From Streptomyces actinomycinicus (GTDB taxonomy: Bacteria > Actinomycetota > Actinomycetes > Streptomycetales > Streptomycetaceae), in contig NZ_JAERRK010000019.1 of NCBI RefSeq assembly GCF_016741775.1, positions 116,410 through 180,409 on the forward strand: DNA of 64,000 nt, read 5' to 3'. Positions 24,367 to 32,469 of the stretch are shown piece after piece (position 1 is the first letter of the stretch; each line of letters starts with the position of its first letter). A program made the translations under genes and the position numbers. The notes under the pieces are model-generated. The model had not been told where the DNA came from. It saw only the letters and a program-made list of their open reading frames with translations, and did not search any database.

Positions 24367-24981
24367 TCAGGTCAGCCCGAGTGCCGGCAGCACGGCGGCC
24401 TCCACGAACCGGGCGAGGTAGTCGGAGTCGGCGTACTCGCCGCAGAGCACCGGTCGCACCCGCAGGACGCCGAGCATCATGGCGGGTACGTACTCCAGCG
24501 CCGGGTGGTCCGATCGGATCTCGCCCCGGGCCACGCCCCGCGCGAGCATCTCCTGCAGCGCGGCGATCTCCGGGTCGATCAGTGCCTCGCGCAGCGCCCT
24601 GGACAGTTCCTGGTCCGAGGTCATCGCGTGGCCCAGCGCCTGGAGCAGCTTGGTGTCCTTGGCGGACCAGTCGCCCGCGGCGCGCGCGGCCTGGCGCAGG
24701 TCGTCGGCCAGCGATCCGGTGTCGATGCCGGTGAACCGCACCCGGCGGTTGGCGCGCAGCGCGGCCGCGACGAACTGCGGCTTGGTCTTCCACTGCCGGT
24801 AGAGCGTGGACTTGCTGCACCGGGTGCTGGCCGCGACGCCCTCCATGGTGACGGACTCGTATCCGCACTCCCGGATCTGCTCCAGCACGGCGTCGAAGAA
24901 CTCCCGCTCACGCTCGGGCGTGATCTTGGAGCGGCGCGAGGCGACGACCGTCTCCGGTTCGTCCGCGGCCTGCGACGTCAT
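24367..24981 (-). CDS. TetR family transcriptional regulator
   Basis: 204 residues. HTH at about 28-65: FFDAVLEQIRECGYESVTMEGVAASTRCSKSTLYRQWKTKPQFV. The C-terminal domain contains DDLRQAARAAGDWSAKDTKLLQALGHAM and a hydrophobic end, as in TetR_C type repressors. Divergent from the PAP2/transporter operon, with a 204-base gap carrying a long perfect inverted repeat, so autoregulation plus control of that operon is likely. The ligand is unknown. Confidence 0.9.
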   Translation of the reverse strand: MTSQAADEPETVVASRRSKITPEREREFFDAVLEQIRECGYESVTMEGVAASTRCSKSTLYRQWKTKPQFVAAALRANRRVRFTGIDTGSLADDLRQAARAAGDWSAKDTKLLQALGHAMTSDQELSRALREALIDPEIAALQEMLARGVARGEIRSDHPALEYVPAMMLGVLRVRPVLCGEYADSDYLARFVEAAVLPALGLT

Positions 24982-25031
24982 GTGCTGCTTCCCCTCTCTG
25001 GTGCCTGTTCTCCAGTGTGTCGCACATCAAT

Positions 25032-25097
25032 CGATACGCCAGTGTACCGGTACTCAGCCGTATCGGTACACTGGCGTATCGGTACGGCAACGTATCG
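25032..25097. promoter_or_regulatory. TetR operator: 17-bp perfect inverted repeat with extra half-sites
   Basis: CGATACGCCAGTGTACC (25032-25048) and its exact complement GGTACACTGGCGTATCG (25065-25081) are separated by 16 bases. CGTATCGGTAC is also directly repeated at 25059-25069 and 25075-25085, and a further CGTATCG lies at 25091-25097. GTACCGGTAC at 25044-25053 is itself palindromic. Confidence 0.7.
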
Positions 25098-25185
25098 CTG
25101 GATTCCACGCACCGGGACCCCGCGGACGCACCCCGAACCACGCATGCACCACCACACGCACCACCGTCAGCGAAGGGGCCGGGGG

Positions 25186-25986
25186 ATGAATGCCCGAACC
25201 GAGCCTGGGGAGGCGGGAGCCGAGCCGAACACTTCGGCACGCCCGTCTCTGATACGTGAGTTCCTGCTGGTCGCCGGGCTGTTCCTGGTCTACAAGCTGG
25301 GCCGGCAGCTGGCGACGGGGCACACCGCACAGGCGTTCCACAACGCCCGCCGGGTGTGGCACCTCGAGCGGGACGTGCACCTCCCCCACGAGAACGCCGT
25401 GCAGTCCGCACTGCTGCACGGCGACACCCTCGTCCACCTGGCGAACACCTACTACGCGACCGTCCACTTCCCGGCCACGCTCGCCTTCCTGATCTGGCTG
25501 TACCTGCGGCGGCCCGCGCACTACGTCTGGGCCCGGCGGGTGCTCGCCGTCGTCACCGCGGCCGCCCTCGTGCTGCCCTTCACCTTCCCGCTGGCCCCGC
25601 CGCGGATGGTGACCGGGACCGGCCTGGTGGACACCGCCCGCGCCTACGGCCCGTCCGTGTACGGGCCGCCGTCCAGCGACCACCTGTCCAACCAGTTCGC
25701 GGCGATGCCGTCGCTGCACTTCGGCTGGGCGCTGATGGTGGCGATCGGCCTGATCGCGGCCACCCGGTCCCGGTGGCGATGGCTGTGGCTGCTGCACCCG
25801 CTGGTCACCCTGCTGGTGATCGTCGGCACCGCGAACCACTACTGGCTGGACGCGATCGTCGCCACGGCCATGCTCGGCCTGGCCCTCGCGGTCATCCACC
25901 CGCCACGGCGCACGGCCACCACGGCGGGGTGCGGCACCGGCCGGCTCTCGGCGCCCGAGCCCGTCCTGGCGGGAGCGGCCCGATGA
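25186..25986 (+). CDS. PAP2 superfamily membrane phosphatase / inositolphosphotransferase-like
   Basis: 266-residue membrane protein with about six helices. Phosphatase motifs: FAAMPSLHFGWAL (PSxH, motif 2) and ANHYWLDAIVA (HxxxD, motif 3); the first motif is APPRM-like rather than the classic KxxxxxxRP, as in the AUR1/inositol-phosphoceramide-synthase branch. The family transfers or removes phospho-groups on lipids in the membrane. ATG at 25186 follows GGGG. Its TGA overlaps the next gene start by ATGA. Likely repressed by the divergent TetR. Confidence 0.87.
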   Translation: MNARTEPGEAGAEPNTSARPSLIREFLLVAGLFLVYKLGRQLATGHTAQAFHNARRVWHLERDVHLPHENAVQSALLHGDTLVHLANTYYATVHFPATLAFLIWLYLRRPAHYVWARRVLAVVTAAALVLPFTFPLAPPRMVTGTGLVDTARAYGPSVYGPPSSDHLSNQFAAMPSLHFGWALMVAIGLIAATRSRWRWLWLLHPLVTLLVIVGTANHYWLDAIVATAMLGLALAVIHPPRRTATTAGCGTGRLSAPEPVLAGAAR

Positions 25987-26996
25987 GCGCCGCGGCGCTG
26001 GCCGCCCTCGCCCTGTCCCTGGTGTCGGCCGTGGCCTACGCGCTGGCCGCCGTCGCCCAGGAACGCCTCGCCTCGCGCAGCGCCGGAACCGGTCTGGTGC
26101 GGCTGCTGGGCACCGGCGCCTGGTGGTCGGCGGTCGGGCTGAACGCCGCCGCCGCGCTGCTGCACGTCGTCGCCCTGAAGTACGGCCCGCTGACCGTCGT
26201 CCAGCCGCTGGGCGCGCTCACCCTGGTCGCCGCCGTGCCGCTGGGCGCGCGGGCGGCCGGGCGCCGGGTCAGCGCGGTGGAGTGGCGCGGCACGGCGCTG
26301 ACCCTGCTCGGGCTCGCCGGGCTGCTGGTCACCGCCTCCGGGCCGGCGCCGGCCCGGGTGCTGTCGCTGACCGAGGCGCTGGCGGTCGCCGGTACGACCG
26401 CCGCGGCGATCGGTCTGCTGTCCCGGCCCGGCGCCCGGCCGGGCCTCAGGCACGCCACCGCGGCCGGCTTCGCCTCCGGTGTGGCCTCCGCGCTCACCCA
26501 GACGGTGACCGTGGCGGCCACGGACCGCTCGGGACCGGTGCTGAGCACCGAGGTGATCGTGGTCGCCGTCCTGGTCGCCGGGTTCGCGGTCGGCGGGCTG
26601 CTGCTGTCGCAGACGGCCTACCGGGGCGGCCTGGGCGCCCCGCTGGCCGTGGTCACGCTCGCCAACCCGACGGCCGCCGCCGTGATCGGGATCACCCTGC
26701 TCGGGCAGGGCCTGCAGGGCGGCGCCGCCGGGGTGCTGGGGGCCCTGGCCGGCGCGGGGCTGGCCGCGTGGGGCGTGGTGCTGCTCACCCGGGCGGCCCC
26801 CGGAACCGGCCACGCCGCACAGCCCGAAGACGACGGCGGGCGCGGCGCGCACCATGAGTACGGCCACGGCGGGCACCACGCGCACGACGAGCACCCGGTG
26901 GCGGCCGTACTGGCGCTGGAACCCCGGACGGCCACGTCCGAACCGGCCCTGGTACCGCGCCAGAAGGAACAGCCGGGGCACCTCACGGCACTGTGA
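25983..26996 (+). CDS. EamA/DMT-like integral membrane transporter with His-rich tail
   Basis: 337 residues with 9-10 hydrophobic helices from residue 4 to about 273, resembling drug/metabolite transporters: LKYGPLTVVQPLGALTLVAAVPLGA and LAVVTLANPTAAAVIGITLLGQ are the repeat-end helices of the fold. The C-terminal 60 residues are cytoplasmic and include GAHHEYGHGGHHAHDEHP, eight His in 18 residues, which could bind metal. Translationally coupled to the PAP2 gene. The substrate is unknown. Confidence 0.85.
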   Translation: MSAAALAALALSLVSAVAYALAAVAQERLASRSAGTGLVRLLGTGAWWSAVGLNAAAALLHVVALKYGPLTVVQPLGALTLVAAVPLGARAAGRRVSAVEWRGTALTLLGLAGLLVTASGPAPARVLSLTEALAVAGTTAAAIGLLSRPGARPGLRHATAAGFASGVASALTQTVTVAATDRSGPVLSTEVIVVAVLVAGFAVGGLLLSQTAYRGGLGAPLAVVTLANPTAAAVIGITLLGQGLQGGAAGVLGALAGAGLAAWGVVLLTRAAPGTGHAAQPEDDGGRGAHHEYGHGGHHAHDEHPVAAVLALEPRTATSEPALVPRQKEQPGHLTAL

Positions 26997-27013
26997 GCAC
27001 CTGCACGTGCGGC

Positions 27014-27054
27014 GGCGGCCGGTGCGCGGGAGACATCCGCGTGCACCGGCCGCC
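27014..27054. terminator. Bidirectional terminator between convergent genes
   Basis: 12-bp perfect stem GGCGGCCGGTGC / GCACCGGCCGCC with a 17-base loop, between the transporter stop and the stop of the LURP-one-like gene. Confidence 0.7.
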
Positions 27055-27077
27055 GTCGCCGAAGGGTCCCGGGCCGG

Positions 27078-27926
27078 TCAGCCCCAGCCGCGGGCGTCCT
27101 GCTTGAGGGCGGTGTCGACGGTCAGCGCCGTCGCCACCACCAGGCTCAGCAGCGGCTCGGGCAGCTGGTAGTGGATCTGCAGGACGTAGTTGTCCGCCGT
27201 CGTGAACAGCGTCTTGGCGAGGCCCTCCCAGGTCTTGGTGATCCGGGCGACCTCGTTGTCCGCGTGGTCGACGATCGCGAAGTTCCAGGCGCGCCAGTTC
27301 TCCGCCTTGATCGCGCCGACCTGCTGGCCGTTCGCCATCATCGCGAAGTTGATCTTGCCGATCATGTTCTTCTGGACGATCTCACCGACCGGCGAGCCGT
27401 CCGGGCGGCTCACGATCACCCGGGACTTGAAGATCTTCGCGGGCCGGGTCAGCAGCAGCTGCGGCTGGCCGTAGGCGTCGCGGATCTCCAGCTTGTGGGT
27501 GAGGAACTGGTCGAGGCTGGAGACGAAGCGGAGGATCTTGCGGAGCACGCCCTGGCCGACCTGGGTGACCGAGCCGATCTCGCGGCCGTTCTGATCCATG
27601 ACCTTGTACTCGTTGGTCAGCTCGATCAGCTTGGCCTTCTGGTTCACGACCAGGACGGGCTCGGTGAAGAGGGTGCCGCCGCCGGGGCCGCCGCCCGCGA
27701 CGCCGGCCTGCTTCTGCACCTGGCGCTGCACCTTGGCGTCGCCGGCCTGCTGCTGCGGGAAGGCGGCCTGCTGGGCCGGGGCCTGCTGCGGCGGAACCTG
27801 CCCGGCGGCCTGCTGGGCCGGGTTGGTGTGCTCGGTCCACTGCGTGCCGTCCCAGTAGCGGAGCGTCTGCGCCGCTCCGTGCGGATCCGGGTACCAGCCT
27901 GCAGGAGTGTTCGATTGCGTGGTCAC
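27078..27926 (-). CDS. DUF2510 plus LURP-one/scramblase-like protein
   Basis: 282 residues. DUF2510 at the N-terminus (PAGWYPDPHGAAQTLRYWDGTQWTEHTNP, residues 8-36), a Gln/Ala/Pro-rich linker (about 37-80), then a LURP-one/phospholipid-scramblase-like twelve-strand domain (about 85-270: LFTEPVLVVNQKAKLIELTNEYKVMDQNGREIG...FKSRVIVSRPDGSPVGEIVQ...). Start GTG at 27926. The family is Tubby-like and probably binds membranes or lipids; scrambling activity in bacteria is not established. Second DUF2510 protein within 5 kb. Confidence 0.87.
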   Translation of the reverse strand: MTTQSNTPAGWYPDPHGAAQTLRYWDGTQWTEHTNPAQQAAGQVPPQQAPAQQAAFPQQQAGDAKVQRQVQKQAGVAGGGPGGGTLFTEPVLVVNQKAKLIELTNEYKVMDQNGREIGSVTQVGQGVLRKILRFVSSLDQFLTHKLEIRDAYGQPQLLLTRPAKIFKSRVIVSRPDGSPVGEIVQKNMIGKINFAMMANGQQVGAIKAENWRAWNFAIVDHADNEVARITKTWEGLAKTLFTTADNYVLQIHYQLPEPLLSLVVATALTVDTALKQDARGWG

Positions 27927-27992
27927 CGGGGCACACTACCTTGATCTGACCAGTACCTGACCAGTCCGCACGGAGCGGTGCTCATCGTCCGC

Positions 27993-30041
27993 TCACCCCG
28001 TCAGGATCGCCGGGTCGCTGACGCCGGGCAGCCCGTTCTCGACGTGACCCGCGAAGCCGCGCAGGAAGGCCGGATCGGCGTCGGAGGTGACGGTCAGGTC
28101 GTACCAGCGCTTGCTCGCCGCGAGGGCCACCGTCCGCTTCACGGTCGCGCCCGGCCGGACGGACACCGCGACGGGGCCGGCGCCGTAGCCGTCGGCCAGC
28201 TTCAGGCTCACCGTGCCGGAGCCCTTGTTGGTGAAGGTGAGTTCGACGTCGTCGCCCACGTGCCGGGCCGTGACCTCGGGGCCGGCCACCTTGTTGCGGC
28301 CCTTGAAGACGCGCAGGAAGCCGTTGGGACCGTGCACGGCGAGGTCGTAGTTGCCGCCGGAGTACACCGAGTTCCAGGTGTCCGAGAGCGTCTTGCCGGC
28401 CTCCGTGGTGTACGTCCAGGGACCGTCGGTGCGGCTGTTTGACGTGACGAGGAAGGCCGCGCCCGCGTTCGCCCCCGAGGCGAACGTGAGCGTGAACTTG
28501 CCGGCCGTGGTGTCCGCCGCGCCGTCCACCGCCGGGGCGTACTTCAGCGGGCGGGTCGGGCGGCAGCCGGCCTCCTGCCGGGGCAGGGAGGGATTGGCGG
28601 GCGGCTTGGGCACGTAGTCCGGGTGCCGGTTGCGGTCCGGCGGCAGGTAGCCGGCCGTGGAAGGCAGCGACACCGGCGCGGTGTCCTGGCGGGAGAAGTC
28701 GAAGGCGCTGGTCAGGTCGCCGCATATGGCACGCCGCCAGGGCGAGATGTTGGGCTCCTGGACACCGAAGCGGCGCTCGATGAACCGGATGATCGAGGTG
28801 TGGTCGAAGGTCTCGGAACAGGCGTAGCCGCCCTTGCTCCAGGGCGAGACGACGAGCATCGGCACGCGCTGGCCGAGTCCGTAGGCACCGGCGACATGGC
28901 TGCTGTCACCCTTGAACAGGTCCGGCGTCGGGGTCACGGTCGACTTGCCCTGGGCGGCGGAGGCCGGCGGGTAGGGCGGGATCAGGTGGTCGAAGAAGCC
29001 GTCGTTCTCGTCGTAGGTGATGAACAGCGCTGTCCTGCCCCACACCTCGGGGTTGGAGGTGAGCGCGTCCAGCACCTGCGAGATGTACCAGGCGCCGTAG
29101 TTCGCGGGCCAGTTGGGGTGCTCGGTGAAGGCCTCGGGGGCGACGATCCAGGAGACCTGGGGCAGCCTGCCCGCCTGGACGTCCGCCTTCAGCCGGTCGA
29201 AGTAGCCCTCGCCCCTGCGGGCGTCCGTGCCGGTACGGGCCTTGTCGTACAGCGGGTCGCCGGGCTTGGCGTTGCGGTACTTGTCGAAGTACAGGAGCGA
29301 GTTGTCGCCGTAGTTGCCGCGGTAGGCGTCGTTGATCCAGCCCCAGCCGCCGGCCGCGTCCAGGCCGTCGCCGATGTCCTGGTAGATCTTCCAGGAGATC
29401 CCGGCCTGCTCCAGGCGCTCGGGGTACGTCGTCCAGCCGTAGCCCTTCTCGTCGTTGCCGAGGACCGGGCCGCCGCCCTTGCCGTCGTTGCCGGTGAAGC
29501 CCGTCCACATGTAGTAGCGGTTGGGGTCGGTGGAACCCATGAAGGAGCAGTGGTACGCGTCGCAGATGGTGAAGGCGTCCGCGAGGGCGTAGTGGAAGGG
29601 GATGTCGTCACGCGTGAGGTACGCCATCGTCGTCGATCCCTTGGCGGGCACCCACTTGTCGTACTTGCCGTTGTTGACGGCGCTGTGGGTGTCGTTCCAG
29701 CCGTGCGGGAGGTCCTGGAGGAAGGCCAGGCCCAGGTCGTCGGCGTCCGGGTGGAAGGGGAGGATGTCCTTCGTGCCGTCGGACTGCTTCCAGACGGAAC
29801 GGCCGTTCTGGGTGACCGAACGGGGGTCGCCGAAGCCGCGGACGCCCCGGAGGGAGCCGAAGTAGTGATCGAAGGAACGGTTCTCCTGCATGAGGACGAC
29901 GATGTGCTCGACGTCGTCCACCGATCCTGTGCGGTAGACGGCGGGCAGGGCCGCCGCACGCTGGATGCTGCTGGACAGCGCCGTGAACGCCGTGGTGGCG
30001 CCCGCGAGTTGCAGGAAGCGCCGCCGGTTGACCTCGGGCAT
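27993..30041 (-). CDS. Phosphocholine-specific phospholipase C, Tat-exported
   Basis: 682 residues, typical for the acid-phosphatase/phospholipase C superfamily. The N-terminus PEVNRRRFLQLAGATTAFTALSSS is a Tat signal with a twin Arg motif. Catalytic core: VDDVEHIVVLMQENRSFDHYFGSLRGVRGFGDP (residues about 41-75, metal-binding Glu/Asn), HPNWPANYG, FITYDENDGFFDHL and SETFDHTSIIRFIERRFGV. Two C-terminal beta domains (DUF756) lie after residue 500. It hydrolyses phosphatidylcholine or sphingomyelin outside the cell, releasing phosphocholine. ATG at 30041. Not part of the glucan operon, which ends at a terminator upstream. Confidence 0.93.
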   Translation of the reverse strand: MPEVNRRRFLQLAGATTAFTALSSSIQRAAALPAVYRTGSVDDVEHIVVLMQENRSFDHYFGSLRGVRGFGDPRSVTQNGRSVWKQSDGTKDILPFHPDADDLGLAFLQDLPHGWNDTHSAVNNGKYDKWVPAKGSTTMAYLTRDDIPFHYALADAFTICDAYHCSFMGSTDPNRYYMWTGFTGNDGKGGGPVLGNDEKGYGWTTYPERLEQAGISWKIYQDIGDGLDAAGGWGWINDAYRGNYGDNSLLYFDKYRNAKPGDPLYDKARTGTDARRGEGYFDRLKADVQAGRLPQVSWIVAPEAFTEHPNWPANYGAWYISQVLDALTSNPEVWGRTALFITYDENDGFFDHLIPPYPPASAAQGKSTVTPTPDLFKGDSSHVAGAYGLGQRVPMLVVSPWSKGGYACSETFDHTSIIRFIERRFGVQEPNISPWRRAICGDLTSAFDFSRQDTAPVSLPSTAGYLPPDRNRHPDYVPKPPANPSLPRQEAGCRPTRPLKYAPAVDGAADTTAGKFTLTFASGANAGAAFLVTSNSRTDGPWTYTTEAGKTLSDTWNSVYSGGNYDLAVHGPNGFLRVFKGRNKVAGPEVTARHVGDDVELTFTNKGSGTVSLKLADGYGAGPVAVSVRPGATVKRTVALAASKRWYDLTVTSDADPAFLRGFAGHVENGLPGVSDPAILTG

Positions 30042-30188
30042 GGGTGAGAGTCCTCTCGTCCTGACGTACGTGCTGCCGTCGCATGACGGAATCTGCGCGG
30101 AGCGAGTGTTCCAAGAGCAGCAAACGTCAGGGAAGGGTCTGGTGTCGCCCACGTGAAACTCGACGGTCCGTGCGGTGCGGGTACGGCG

Positions 30189-30224
30189 GTGCGCTCCTGG
30201 CCCCGGGCGGGGCCAGGAGCGCAC
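30189..30224 (-). terminator. Terminator of the alpha-glucan operon
   Basis: Perfect 16-bp stem GTGCGCTCCTGGCCCC / GGGGCCAGGAGCGCAC with a four-base loop, 10 bases beyond the GH87 stop codon on the minus strand. Confidence 0.85.
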
Positions 30225-30234
30225 GAGAGGCGCG

Positions 30235-32412
30235 TCAGGGCGTCTGGTACGCCTCCCCCTCGCTGAACTGGCCCGCGGGCCAGCCGGTGTTGCCGCTGAC
30301 GGTCAGGCACAGGTGGCGCAGGTTCGTACCGCTGGGCAGGGACACGGTCGCGGTGTTGCCGCCGGCCGGGTCGAAGCGGTACCCCTGCGCGCCCACGACG
30401 GTCGAGTAGTGGGAGCCGTCGGTGCTGCCGAGCACGGTGATGGTCTGGGTACGGGCAGCCCAGGCCGGGGACGGCGGCAGTTTCAGCACCAGGCGGCGCA
30501 CGGCGTAGGAGGCGCCGAGGTCCACCGTCCAGGACTGCGGGAAGGCGTTGTTGGTGGACTCCCAGTACGAGTTCGCGTCGCCGTCGACCGCCTTGCCCGG
30601 CGTGTAGACGTCCTGGGAGCCGGTCGCGGTGGCCGGGCGGCCCTTGGCGAGGTTGCGGTTCGGGTCCGGGTCGGGGTTGCCCTGTCCGGGCCGGGGCCAG
30701 GTGGTGCAGTCCGTCCAGGTGGAGGACCAGCCGGAGTTGCCGCCGCCGTCGGTGAGCACGAAGGAGCCGGAGTCCACCGGGTAGGGGCAGTTGTAGACGC
30801 CGGCCGCCCCGACCTGGGTGGCGGTGACGTTCTTGAACGTGGCCGCGCCCTGTGCCTCGGCCTGGACCACGACCGTCCCGGTGTTCCGCACGGTCGCGCC
30901 GGCCACATGGACGTTCTTCACCGGGTGGCCGTGCCCGCCGCCGGAGACGAACTCGAAGGCGCTGTACGGGCTGTCGGTGATCGTGGTGTCGGTGATGTCG
31001 ACGGTGGCGTTGATGGCGCTGTCGTAGGAGTCGACGCGCAGGGCGCCCATGGGGTGGTTCCAGTTGGGGTTCATCGCGCCCGCGCGGACGAGCGTGTTGC
31101 CGTCGACGGTGATGGTGCCGGCCAGCGGGCTGAAGGGGTCGAGGAACTTCTGGTTGGAGATGGCGATACCGCTGCCGAGGGCGTTGGTGTCGGAGATCAG
31201 GTTGTTCCGCACGGTGATGTCGGTGCCGCCGTAGACGGCGATGCCGTTGGCCAGGTTGGGCTGCGAGATCGTGTTGTTCTCGAAGCTGGAGTCCGTGTCC
31301 GGGGAGTACAGCGACCACATGGCGAGGGAGTCGTCGCCCTGGTTGCGCAGGAAGTTGTTGCGGACGCGGACGCCCTTGGCGGTGCCGTTGAGGTTGAGGC
31401 CGTCGGCCGTGGTGTCGAGGATGCGGCTGTCCTCCACCACGAGGTTGTCGTTGTTGCCCGTGAGCCAGAGGCCGACCTTCAGGTGCTGCAGCCACATGCC
31501 GGAGACCGACGAATTCGGGCCCAGGGAGCCGTTGACGAAGTTGTCGGGGCTGGAGTCGACACGCTCGGTGACCTCGCCGATGACGGCGAAGTCCTTGATC
31601 CGGGCGTTCCCGGCGGAGCTGGACTGGTCGATGAAACGGGAGGTGTGCACGACCGAGTACCAGCTGCCGGCGCCCTGCAGGGTCACGTTCTGCACGCCGT
31701 TCAGCGAGGAGGTGATGCGGTAGTCGCCCGGCGGGATCCAGACCGTGCCGCCCTGGGCGGCGGCGATGGCGTCCCGGAAGGCCTGGGTGGAGTCGCCGTT
31801 GCCGCTGGGGTCGGCGCCCTCGGCGACGACGGACACGGAGCCGGCGGGCCGGCCGGCGGCCGGGGCCACCTGCTCGAAGTCGGCGACGTCGACGGTGACC
31901 TGGACGCCCGCCGCCTCGACGGCGACCTTGTCGCCGGCCCGGACGGTCTGCCCGAGCAGCAGCCGGGTGTCGTCGAAGAAGTGGTGCGTCTTCGAACCGG
32001 GGATCCAGCCGGTGTCGATGTAGGAGTACTTGGAGGTGACCGGGAGGGTCTTGGCGAGCCTGGTGCCGTTGACGTACACGTTCAGCGCACCGGACTGGCC
32101 GTCCGGGACGCTGTAGGCCACGTTCAGCGCGTTGGCCGTGCGCGGCGCGGTGAACTCCACCCGCTGTCCGGCGGAGAGCCGGACGGCCTGGCGGCCGGAG
32201 GCCTCCGAGGCGAGGGTGCCCTGGGTGTGGTCGGGCCCGATCCTCGTGCCGTCGGTGGTCGCCGACTCGGCTTCCACGGAGGTGAACGGAAGCGTGGCCC
32301 CCGCCGCCGCGTGGGCGGCCGGTGCGAGGGTGACGAGCATGCCGGCGGCGAAGGCGACGACCGCCCCGGCCGCCGGCACGCGCCTGACGTGTCCGGCGCT
32401 GCTGCTGTGCAT
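30235..32412 (-). CDS. Secreted GH87-like alpha-1,3-glucanase (mycodextranase) with C-terminal discoidin domain
   Basis: 725 residues. Signal peptide 1 to about 37 (hydrophobic AVVAFAAGMLVTLAPAAHA). Residues about 40-165 form a CBM35-like beta domain. Residues about 170-560 are a right-handed beta-helix starting VVAEGADPSGNGDSTQAFRDAIAAAQGGTVWIPPGDYRI, with DGLNLNG and QGDDSLAMWS (about 355-365), the adjacent Asp pair proposed as catalytic in GH87. Residues about 590-725 are an F5/8 type C (discoidin) carbohydrate-binding domain. It should cut alpha-1,3-glucan of fungal walls or dental/bacterial polysaccharide. ATG at 32412 follows AAGGG; 57 bases after the GH13 gene in the same operon. Confidence 0.82.
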   Translation of the reverse strand: MHSSSAGHVRRVPAAGAVVAFAAGMLVTLAPAAHAAAGATLPFTSVEAESATTDGTRIGPDHTQGTLASEASGRQAVRLSAGQRVEFTAPRTANALNVAYSVPDGQSGALNVYVNGTRLAKTLPVTSKYSYIDTGWIPGSKTHHFFDDTRLLLGQTVRAGDKVAVEAAGVQVTVDVADFEQVAPAAGRPAGSVSVVAEGADPSGNGDSTQAFRDAIAAAQGGTVWIPPGDYRITSSLNGVQNVTLQGAGSWYSVVHTSRFIDQSSSAGNARIKDFAVIGEVTERVDSSPDNFVNGSLGPNSSVSGMWLQHLKVGLWLTGNNDNLVVEDSRILDTTADGLNLNGTAKGVRVRNNFLRNQGDDSLAMWSLYSPDTDSSFENNTISQPNLANGIAVYGGTDITVRNNLISDTNALGSGIAISNQKFLDPFSPLAGTITVDGNTLVRAGAMNPNWNHPMGALRVDSYDSAINATVDITDTTITDSPYSAFEFVSGGGHGHPVKNVHVAGATVRNTGTVVVQAEAQGAATFKNVTATQVGAAGVYNCPYPVDSGSFVLTDGGGNSGWSSTWTDCTTWPRPGQGNPDPDPNRNLAKGRPATATGSQDVYTPGKAVDGDANSYWESTNNAFPQSWTVDLGASYAVRRLVLKLPPSPAWAARTQTITVLGSTDGSHYSTVVGAQGYRFDPAGGNTATVSLPSGTNLRHLCLTVSGNTGWPAGQFSEGEAYQTP

Positions 32413-32469
32413 GTGCTGATCCCTTCGTGGTGGGGGTGCGTGGGATAGCAAGGTGCGTACGGGCGCGGC

